A DNA stretch of 64,000 nucleotides from a virus. The DNA is taken from the IMG/VR virus record IMGVR_UViG_3300036781_000838, positions 1 to 64,000 of that record. One strand, given 5' to 3'. Of this stretch, positions 42,621-54,600 are shown one piece after another. The position numbers and the translations under genes are program-made. The first letter of the stretch is position 1; each line of letters opens with the position of its first letter. The notes under the pieces are model-generated. The model saw only the letters and a list, made by a program, of their open reading frames with translations. It had not been told where the DNA came from and did not search any database.

Positions 42621-45600
42621 GTGCCCGACTTCCACAGTCTTTACAATCCTGACCTTTCATCCGCCCCAGTACAAATAGCTCCTCCTGATCTGCACCCGGT
42701 ACAAGATCCGTTCCAGGGATATAATCCTGACAATGGTATCAATCACGTTGATGCTGCCTTGTCTACCCTGGATAAAAACCTCTTTAAGCCGACGACGGAT
42801 AGAATTCTCCAGCCCGTTGGCTATGATGCCGACGCGTTAAATGCAGATAGGTATAGGAAGTCGGATTATTTCGGACAACTGGGATTTAACCCCTTTTCAA
42901 ATAATGAAGAGCGATATGGTGACCGTCAATCGAACTTCAATAAGTTAGGAAGCGCTTTTGGGGGAGCCTGGCAACTGATTAAAAATCAGTTTGTGGAGCA
43001 AGCTGGTTCGTGGGGGGATACCCTCAACTTTTTCAAGGACAATAAATCAGCCTTTGAGGAGTCAGATTTCGATGAGATTAATAAGCACCAAAGGGAACTC
43101 TTCACCGATCATGCCATTTTTGAAACGGCAGCGCAGCGGGATAGTATCTGGAATTTCAACACGATTGCCAATACCATCCAGCAATCAGGCTATGCGGTAG
43201 GCGCCATATCTGAGATTGCTGCTGAGGAGTTAGCCCTATCGCTACTTACTGCTGCGACTTTTGGAGGTACCAGCGAACTACAAGTGGCCAGGTCTGCTAA
43301 GCTGGCAGCATCAGTAGGAGGTGTCTTGCGTAAAACTGAGCAACTCGGGGAAGCGCTTAATACCGCCTCCCGTCTACGGAAGGTATTTGAGACCGTCAAT
43401 AAAGTGAATCCACTGCTGGACAATACCCTTGAATTTGCAGCAAACCTGAAGAATATTTCCAGGGCTGAAAATATTGCTGCCGGTGGCAGTAAGTTAGGTA
43501 ATCTGCGTACAGCCGCAAGAGGGTTTGGCGCTTTCTATCGGGATGTAAGAGAGTTCAACGCTGCTGTTGCAGAAGCAAAATCGGAGGCCGCAAGTTCCTA
43601 CCAGGATTTAAAAAGCGTACTGACAACTCAGTATAAAAAGGACCACGACGGTAACGACCCGGTAGGAACTGATGCTCAAAAGATCCAGGATACTGCCATG
43701 GGCGCTGCCCAAACCAACGGCGTATCGAATACCTACCTCATCATGCTATCCAACAAGATCGGCATGGGGAATATCATGGGTGGTTTCAAAGGGCTTAAAG
43801 ATTTAGAAGAAAGTGCCGAAAGTGGCATACTAAGGTTTAGTGAAAAACAGGCGGCAAAGACCGGTGTAAAATTGGCAGATGCTGCCAGCAACAAATGGTT
43901 GGCATTTAAACAGAATTTGTTACGCACTCCATTTAGTTACTTAAAGACTAACCTGGACGAAGCGTTACAAGAAAACCTACAGGATGTTTCCCATGATGCA
44001 ATTCAAAACTATTACCAAGCTAAATACAATGACAACAAAGGAGAACCTGTTAAAAGTATTGCTGATTATATTACTGCTGCTGCAGCTAACCAGTTTCACG
44101 TTCAGGGCGCAAAAACCTTTATTTCCGGTTTTTTAACGGGGGCAATCATCGGTCCCGGGGAATACGCTATCGAGAAATCAGGGAACATAAAACAATACCT
44201 GACTGATAAAACCGGGTACCAACAACGGCAGGCAGAAGTAAAACAATCCCGTAACGAGATTATTGACGCTGGCAATAAGATCTGGAAAAACCCGCTCAAT
44301 TTCGACTATAAAACGGGAGATGTGACCCTGCAGGCTAACTTCAATACAATCCTGAAGCAGGCTGCCCAGACCAATAATAAGGAAGCATTTTATGATATAA
44401 AGGACGATGCCTTGCGGCATTTTATCTTAACCGGAATTCGGTCTGGTGCGCTCGATAGCTTTAATAATCGTCTTAAATCTTACACGAAAAACCTGTCACC
44501 GGAAGAATTTACTACTGCTTTTGGTATAGAGTATAACGAGAAGAACCAGGGAGCCGTAGTGAACCAGGTCAATGCATTTGGTGAGCGGGCCAGTGAGATC
44601 AAGGAACTCCACGAGAATATATCCGCTGATCTTAAAAATCCTTTCAACCCCTTCCGGTTCACTCCGGGTGAGCGGATCATAGGAAACCCACAGTATGTAA
44701 AAGAAGCATTATCCTATAAAGCCTGGAATGATGCAGTAGATAATTATGTCTTTACCAAGAGTTATTACCAAGATACCATCCGGGGTCAGGCAAATATATT
44801 GTCGTCATTTAGAAATAAGGCTGGATTTAAAGACGCCAATTTCAATGATATCTATTTACTGACTTCAAAGGAACACCTCAACGCGGAGATTGATAATCTG
44901 CAAAAGGAGGTTAAAAATCTACAGCCCGATAAAGGAGATGCCGGCGCGAGGACCTTAAACACCCAGAAGCGTGACCGTTTAGCGGTTTTAGAAAAATATA
45001 AAGGACACCTGGAAAAATGGTCTGAAAGTTTTGATAAGCATTCGACGTTGCCGGTGGGTGACCAACGTACCAACGCCTTCAATGAAAGTTTTGATGCCTT
45101 TAAACAACAAACTGCCCCCTTATTTGGTGAGTTTATCAACAATGAGCTAAAAGCTACCGATAAAGCCCAAATCAGCAAGGACAATGTGTTAAAGGGGTTC
45201 GATTCACTGCACAACTACATGAAACTGCAGAAGCAGTCGGGTATTATCCTGGATAAAGTGAACCTGCTCGCTGACCCCGGAAATTTCTCCAAATTCTTTG
45301 CTGAACACGACAAAGCCATCAAAGGGGCGTACGATTTCAGTACGGCTGTTCAGGAAGCGACCGGGCCTGCTGACACTGCAACTGTACATTTTAAAGATGA
45401 GAAAGGAAACGACCAATCCCACACCTTCACCGTAGGGGAAACCTATGTGGGAAAAATGTCGCAGCTGGAGAAATACCGGGGGAAAGGGAAAACGGCTACC
45501 CAGTTTAATAATGATAAGATCAAAATAGCGGCTATTTCAGCAGATGGTAAGACCATTTCCATTGCCCTTAATGGGGAGCCTGCAGTTGATATGGATGCCG

Positions 45601-48600
45601 AAGAAGTAGCGAAATTAGCCAGGGACCACAACTGGAAGGAATACAGCAAACTATCACCGATACAACAAACGTATCTCTCTTTAAGGAACAAAATTATTAC
45701 CTACCGCCTCTTGCAAAGAGACAGTAAAGGACTCCCGGTGAAAGATGCCAAGGGTCAGTATGTGCCCCAAGATGTGAAAGGAAGGGTCAAGCTCAATGAA
45801 AAAAAGGACGGTCTTTTATTCGCTTATGGTAATAATACCATTGAATTCAACCCCAAATATGTCGTCAACCAGCAAGACTTGTCTGAATTACCAACGGTGC
45901 AGCAGCAAGCCCTAAAGGAGCAGCAGGACCGGATTCAACGCAATTTTAAAGCGCAAGTTTCCATCTTCGAGGAAGCATTTAAAGACACAGAATCTAAGTT
46001 AGAAGAGCAAAAAGCATTGACCCGGGCCAACCAGGAAGAATTTACAAAAACAACCGAAGATCTCGGTGATTTAAAAGCTCATCTGGACCTGGTTATTGGT
46101 GAACTGGAAAAGAATCCATATAAAGGGATCGGTAGAAGATCAAATGAAAATAAGGCGCTTACCGAACTAAAGGAACTCCTGTCAAAACAGATAGGGGAAA
46201 AAAACCTTTATCTTCAACGGTTAACCCAGGAACAGGAGGTATTACAGCAGTCGTATGAAACCCTCAAGAAGGCAAATGACCTTTACGCTCAGGCTTTTTT
46301 TGAGTTGCAGGAAAATGAAACGCCTTTTGACAAGGGCAATCAGCAAAATATTTATGATAGTACCCAGGGAGACCTTACGGAAGCTGCAGGAGAGCAGGTT
46401 AATAAAAGGTTGTCAGATGAGCAGATTGATGCCTTAATCGAGGATACCCGGGCAGAAGTGGAACTGATCCAGGAGCGCATTGTGGTGGTTCATGATCTGG
46501 TGACCACTGCAGAAAAGGCCCTTCGCAAAATTGAGAAGTTTGATGATATCATAAAGGCGGTTTCTGAAATAACAGACAAGCGTCAACTCATCACTTATTT
46601 ATCGACGCTCAAAGGGCAGTCGGACGACCCTGAAAAACGTTCTATCTTATCGGCATTAATAAAGGGACTCAATAAAGGAGATCTCGGGTTTGAGGCTCAA
46701 TTTATATTGGAAAAGGCAGCTATCCTCAAGGATTCGAGGAAGGAACTGGCTGATTTACTGGAGAACGCAGCTCAGGTGCAGGATAAATATGACCGGCTAA
46801 CACTTGCCCGGGAACAAAGGGCCAAAATAAATATCCTGCAGCAGCGGGTTAATTATTTAAAACAGGTCCAGGATGCTATCAGCACCGGGTATGGTAAGAT
46901 TGTTGCCAAACAGTCGCTTACCCGGCAAGCCCATCTTACCAAAGCAAAGACTGCAGGAATCGCCCAGGAACTCCATGATTTTGGGGATATTATGTCTACC
47001 AGCCCTGTTATTGTTTCTACGGAGAGTCCATTCTTTGATGATATCCATAAACCCCGGCTAGACCAGGTTGGACTATTCAAAACTGCAGACAGGCATTACC
47101 TGAAGGATACCGATCCAGAGCCTACATCGCCGCAGGCTGCCCGTTTCTTCAAATTCAGCGAAAATGTGACTCCGAACGGAGCCTATTATTTCCAGGTTGT
47201 CCATGAAGGCAATGATGCCTATGGAATCCGGGTGCCAGGTATTTATAAAGATGATATCAAGGTAATTGTTGTAAAAAAGGATGGTATAGTATACAAACCA
47301 GTTGGGGTCGATGGAATTTACCTGGATGCGCCACATAAAGATAACCTGGTATATACCTCCATTCATGGTAATGAGCAATTACTGGATAAAAGCCCTACTG
47401 AAGCCCTTACCTGGGTCAAAGAGAACTTTGCTACCAAATCCATGACGGATGAGGATATTATAAATAAAATTAATGAGTTTAAGACCTTCCGACAGGTAAT
47501 CAAAGATAAAATTGCCCACGGGCAACCAGTTTATTTAACCATAACAGACAAATCCATCGGCATTCAATCAAGAGAGCCGTTGGATGTTAATACAAAGCGA
47601 CCCCAGGAGTTACCCTTGGAGGGACGCCTGATCGCACCTGACAACTCCGACTGGGTCCATATAAAACATCCTGATGGAACACCTATTCACCTGGAAGTAT
47701 CCACTACTGGATCTGTATTAAATAAAAAGGTCAAAGCCGGCCGAATAGCTTTAGTAAAAGATGACGGTTCCATATTCCAGGTTTACAATCGTCAACTTAA
47801 TGGCGCAGAGAAGGCAAATATCATAGGAATCATCAAAATGATCGCACCCCTGATGGGGCGGAGGTACCTGGATAAAGAACGTCTTGCGGAGATTGATTCC
47901 TTAGCAAAGGCTGGGAAGATATCTCCTGACCAGGCAATTCATTTGTCCAATCCCCTTACGGAATCGGAACAGGATAGGTTTGACAAAGCCATCAACTATT
48001 TAATGGGTGTTGTCTACTGGAGGCAAGCAAAAGAAGGAGAAACAGTAGGTAAGGACCAGTTCCGGGTGGCCAAGGGGATGTTATACCGCGGCGAAATGGC
48101 TGTTGCGTTTAATCCGGAAGAAATTGAAAAAAACAAGGATGCCTTAATGGAGGGGTTGTACCACCAGGTCAATAATAAAAAGGTCGGGGATACAGCAAAT
48201 GTCTTTTATGAAATGACCGTGCGGGAGGAGCAGGTTGCCGAAAAAAAATGGGATAATTATCCTCATTACCTTTTGGATGGATCCGCAGGGCGTGTGCCAC
48301 CTATTTATACCAACGTCAAACCGTTTGTATCCAAAACGGATGTTTCCAGTACGCAACTAAGGTCAGTTTATTTGACCTACGGCTTTAATGCTGAATTTAC
48401 GGCCGCGCCGGTGGAAAATAGCAAAAGTGATCAAAATTCGGGAGAAACAAGGGTTTTTACCGATCCGCTGGCTATTCCCAAAGAGCAGGGAGCGCAAATT
48501 GCCTTTGTTCGGAAGAAAATCGATAAAACTACTGACCTTAATGTCATCGCACAATGGGACGGCACCCGGTTCAAAGTTGTAAAACTAATCGACCAGAATG

Positions 48601-51600
48601 GCCAGGATTTTTCAGATCGCAAAGATATCATCGAAAAGAATGAGGATTATATCAATGCAACGATAAGTTCCCTTGAAACCAATATCAATATTCCCGACGC
48701 TTATGATGCAGAACTAAACTCATTTAAAACAGTCTACCACCGTATAGAGACTTACAACGGGCAACCTACGCAACCAGGAGGTTCCCCTGGAATAGCATCT
48801 GAAGCTACAACTGGGACGTCCGGTTCTGCGAGGAAGAAAGATATCTTGGATAGGGTTTTATCCGTAGCTGATACCCCAGAAAACTACCATATTTGGTCCA
48901 ACACCCGGGACGGACAGGATCGCCATCTGTTGGGAGAGCAAATACAATTTGCGATTAATCAATTGCTGTCTGTAGATCCTGCCAAACTAACCAAAGAGGG
49001 GATAGCTGATTATTTAAAAAATATTAAAGCCTTTCAGTCAAAGGATATTCTTGAAAAGGTCACGGGAATTCTCTTAAATCAGCAATTAGAAGAAGCGTCA
49101 ACGGACACTTCCGGTAATACCTACTCCCAAGCTCAGATAGATACGCTGATACAACAGGCTGTTACGACCGGTATTACTGATATTATAGATGAAAATGCAC
49201 GGCTGGCCCTTACGGATGACCCAAAAGTAAAAGAGGACATTGAGGCATTTAAAGCCTGGATGAAAGAACGGCTTCCCCAGGTCCCTGTTCACAAGGTGCT
49301 ACACCTGATCAATGGGCGTAACTGGGGACAGTTCATCAAGGGCGCTATTCAGATATTCCAAAATGCAGAGCAAGGAACAGGTTACCATGAGGCTTTTGAA
49401 GCGGTATGGAATGCCTACCTGACCACAGAGGAGCAGCAGGATCTGGCGGGAGAGTTCAGAGAGCGGGTTGGGGCCTTTACTAATCCCTTTTCAAAAGCTA
49501 CGAAAAGTCATACCGAAGCATCTATGTATGATGTGCGGGAGATGCTAGCGGAAGAATTCAAGGATTATGTTGCTAAGGATCAACCTATAGTTCGGCCAAA
49601 TTCGCCAGTTCGCAATACGATTTTCAGGCGCCTGTGGAATTTTATCAAGCGCATGTTGGGGCTAACTGTCAATGATAACCAGGCATTTAATTCAAAAATC
49701 AACCATCTTTTCAATAAAATTGATACTGGAGACTATGCTGACGCTATCCCGATCACTACATCCAGTGAACCTTCTTACCGGGCTTTGGAGGGGAATACGG
49801 TTGAATTTACCCAGGCTGTTATGGAAGGGGTATCAGCTATATTCTTTTCAAAACTATATGCCTCCCAAAACAACATTGAGGCGCTGTTTAGCAAGGGAAG
49901 TAATGCTAAACTCTTTAATGAGTTATATGAGGGGACCAGGGGAACCCTGGAGCAGTACTTTAATGCCCCCATTAACAGTATAGTAAAAGTATTGACAGAA
50001 AAGGGAATTACCCATGATAAGATAGCGGCTGAAGTGCTTAAATACACCAATGGCTCAGATTACCGTCAAAAAAAGTCAGTACTGGACCGTTTTAACGGAG
50101 AAGTGCTGACCGAATTCAAAAAGTTTATTGGGCAATTTGGCTTGCAATTTAAAGAGGTGAACAATGAAGAAGGTGTAAATGACGAGCGGGGAGAGGATAA
50201 TATCAACGAGATTGAGGATAAGGAACAAACAGCTACAAATGCCCTGGGCATACGCGAGTCTATCTACGTTGATCCGCGGAATATGACAAAAAGCACTGTT
50301 CGGCTGCTGATTGCTTCTCTTACTGCGGATGAATACAAACCCAACAGCAACCAGGTTCAAATAAAGAAAAATGGCTTGGGACTGCCCACGTTAGAAGATT
50401 ATGGGCGGAAAATTAATATACTGCTCAATGAGTTGCATGGTGTTGTTCCGGTATATGAAAAGGGGAAACGAGTTGAAGCCATAGATCTGATGTTCAGGAA
50501 GCTGGACGAGCGATTTAAAAATACAGACGGCAGGTTTAAGAAGGGGTTTGAGTGGATACAAAAACTGAAGTCCCGGCTGAAGTTTGAATTAAATGGTCAA
50601 AAACTGTCTTTTGAGCACTTGACGGAGGATGAGATCCGGTTGTTAATAGCATTTGAATCTTCGTTTACCAACAACAAAAACCTTCCTTTTAAGATACTGA
50701 TTGGGGAAGGCGGCTATCTTACGGCTGTAGATCCGGTGGTGGTTACCAACGCAGCCAAAGTAAAAGAACACTGGCAAAACAGCCTGAAGAGTACGTCCAG
50801 ACAACTTAAGTCCAACGAGGACCTGGCGAAAGCTCCATTGACCTATATAGGCGCCGATGGTAAAATAATGTTTAATACCCGGTCAGAATCCATGGTCCGA
50901 TTACTTTCAGCCTCTACTAATCAGACCAAGCTCGATGGTTTAAAAAAAATGGGCATCAACTTCACCCAATCTGACGCGGAATTATTAAACTCGCCCGATA
51001 TCACCAAAGCGATTGCTGAGTCTTTTAACGGGATAAGCTATGCGTTCAGGGAGGGGCTAATCAGCGGATTTGATGATCTCTTTGGAAAACAGGTTGTCAA
51101 TGGTCCCATTTCTTCCCTTCTGGCTATTGAACTGGACGCAACTGCTGAGGACAATATTTTATCACACCAGAATGCGGCCGGGAAGCAACAGTTCTCCATT
51201 ACCCTCCCTTCAGCAGTATCGAATACAATCAACTCCTTAAAGGGAGTAGATAATATTTCCGACTTTATTTTATCAAACCCCCAGTATGGCTCCGTCTCGG
51301 CAAACGGTGAGATTCTGCTAAATCCCTACCAGGCGAATAGTCAATTGCTGAAAACGGACGGGATTTTATTCGATAAAAACGGTAAAAAGAAGCGGGATAT
51401 CGACTACCAGTTCATTCTTGGAATGTCCTTACTCACGGACAATGAAGGGGACAATACAGACGATCTGAAATACCCGGATAAAATTGTCCAGGAGATATAC
51501 CACCTGCTGAATGGAACCTATTATACAGTGATCAATTCTGACAAGAGTAGTGAATTCGGGTTAAACATGGGTCATTTTATTTCCTGGCAGGACATCAAAA

Positions 51601-54600
51601 AGCCAATTGGAGATAATCTATTTATAACCGGGGCGTATAAGAATGCAATGGTCGATGAAATAAAGGCGGCGCTCTTTGAAGCGCACAACCCGGCCGGCAT
51701 TCAATATTACTCCGATGGAGTAACATCCATGGGCCATTTCAGGGACATATTGAATTTTATCCCAAAAGAGAATAAAAGTAATAAATATTCCCTCCTGCAA
51801 AAGGACTTTATCTCCCGGGTAATGATGGGAAAAGAATCTCCAGAAGATTTTGTCAACAGATCTCAGGTGGAAGCATTACTAACGGACTACCTGAAAAACC
51901 AGGTGGATACGCATAAAAAATACCTCGTCGATCTGGGTATTGTCAACGAAGAACCTGTTAGTGCCGGCATTACAAACTATTCTACAAATGCCTTTAGTCA
52001 AGAGCAATTGGACAAATTGGGAGTTGGGGATGCCCGAAAAATGTCAGAGGTAGAGTATACGAACCTGGTCAAGTTTATGACCATTAACCGGCAAATCGGT
52101 GTTTTTGAACAGCACAAATTATTATACGGTCACCCCGCTCTTTATAAGGACCTGGCCAAGCGCTCCAACGGGATCAATTCTCAAAAGGAACTGATGACCG
52201 AAAACAGGCAAATACTTACCTGGATGGATAAGCACATGGGCCGATTGGATGGTAAAATCAGGGGGGACCAGGAGGCGTCCACCATCAGGTTTGTATCATA
52301 TAAGGATCCGGTAGTCATATCGCTATACCATAAGGATATAGCTAAGGGAATGTACGATTCCCTGATAAAAGAGCTGCCAAAGCATACCGTTGAACAGTTG
52401 ATCGGAGCAACATTCGATGACAAAGGCGCCGTGGGAACAGTGGAAGGAGGGAAGGGGACCTATATAGATGCCTATATCAATGCCAATGAACCGGACGGCC
52501 AGGCATATGTGATGATGGATTTTTTCCGTGATATGCTGTTTCAATCCGGCAAATTGAGTAAAGAGCAGTCAGCACTATGGGAATATGAAAGGGCAGTAGA
52601 GATCAATGACCGGAGCAATCCTAAAAGTGACTATTATAAGGAATATACAAAACAAGATATCGACCAGGCGAGGGCGCTGCTGCAGGGAGAGAAGCCCAAT
52701 GGCGTACTACAGACATTAAAACCGCAAGGATTTGGATATCAGACCACCGAAGGCATTACGCATACCACGTTTTTAAAGCACTCTGTTTTTCCGCTTACCT
52801 GGACCCGTGTAAGGGATCAGCCTAATATGGCAAAATTGTACATCAGTTCTCAGGGTAATAAGATTGATGTCATTGGCTTCGAGTCAGGAGAAAAAGTAGG
52901 AAATGTGCTTCAAAATGGCGGCTTTGTGCAGCTGTACGGAGAGGACGGAACCTTTAACAGTGATCAGTTGCCAATACAGGAAATGTATTCCAAATATTAC
53001 GGCATACAGGTGGAAATGGCTGCAAAGACCAAAGAGAAGGTAGTTATGGGCACGCAGATGCGCAAATTGATTTTGTCCAACCTGCCGGAAGAACTTAGAC
53101 CTGTAGCTGATCAATATTTCAAGGTGTTGGAGGATCTGATGGCCCTCGACAAGAAATCACTACTACATGAAGTCGGGTTAACAAGATTGCCGGATGGTAG
53201 TTACCAAACCGATAACCTGGAGGGACTTGTCAATACCCTTCGTCAGGAGGCTATTTCAAGGGAACTGCCGGATAATGTCATTGATATGCTCTCCGCGGTA
53301 AAGACCGAGGCCGGCGACCGGTTAGCATATAAATTTGATGCTAATCCCATCCGCGAGAAGATTGACAATATTCTCAACGCAATTGTAGACTCAAGGGTCA
53401 TTTCCCAAAAAATGTTTGGTAAAGCCTCCGTCCAGGTTGCGTCCACCCTGTGGGAGAAAAATCCCAGGAGTTTTATGTACCTCAAGGAAGGTATATGGAC
53501 TTCGACCGAAGGAATAGAAAAGGGTAGCCTTACCGCCGAAGAGCAAAAATCAGTACGGATGATATCCTCCGACCTGAAATTCTATACCCGGGAAGAACCT
53601 TGGATGGAAGTATTGCTTCCCCATTATTTCGAGGGGATGCTGCCAACAGATATCAATCTCGCCGATATCGATCCCCGGCTGCTCGCTGCCATCGGATTTC
53701 GTATTCCGACGCAAGGGATGAATTCGATTGATAATATCCGCATAAAGGGCTTTCTTGATCCGTCTATGGGTGATGTCGTGGTAGTGCCTTCTGAAATAGT
53801 AGGTAAATCAGGTTCTGACTTTGATATCGATAAATTAAATATCTATTTGCCCAATTACACCATTGAAACAGTTAATGGTAAAAAATCCATAAAGTATGTG
53901 GATCCAGCCGGGTCCACCAAGGAAGCCCTTCAAAACCGGTTAATACAGCTCATGGGCCAGATCCTGTCTCATCCGGACAATTACCGGCAGCTCATCGTAC
54001 CCAATGGAGCCGAAACCCTTAAAGGACTGGCGGACGAAATCAGGAGACTCAAGGGTCTTGATAAAGAAGGCGCCGGTCTAACCAGGTTAAGTGAGTGGAA
54101 AACGATGGTCGAAACTCGGGAGCGTTACATCAGCGGAAAGAAACTGGTGGGGATTGGCGCACTCCAGATTACATCACATACCGTTAGCCAGTTGGCGGGG
54201 ATACAATTAACCGGGACCTATAAAGCCCGGGATGGCCAGGAGCTACCCATTAAAATAAAGTTTGATCACAACTCAGAGGCGGGTAAGTTCTACCTGACCG
54301 CGGTGATGGATAAAGGCAACCAGTACATCTCTGAATTGCTGTCGGAGGCGCTTACCGGGTTTGTAGATGCAGCCAAGGACCCGTTTATATTTGACCTGAA
54401 TTTAAATCTGCAGACCGCAGCTACCTGGTTCTATCTGCAAAAATTGGGCGTTCCTGTCAAGGAGCTGGCGTATCTACATACTCAGCCATTAATTGAGCAA
54501 TACTTTGCTGAACAAGGGAAGAATGAATCCTACGTGAACAAGGCCAACGATACTGAATTGGTTAAAGAAATGGTCATCTTTAAGGTGGCAGATCCCTATT

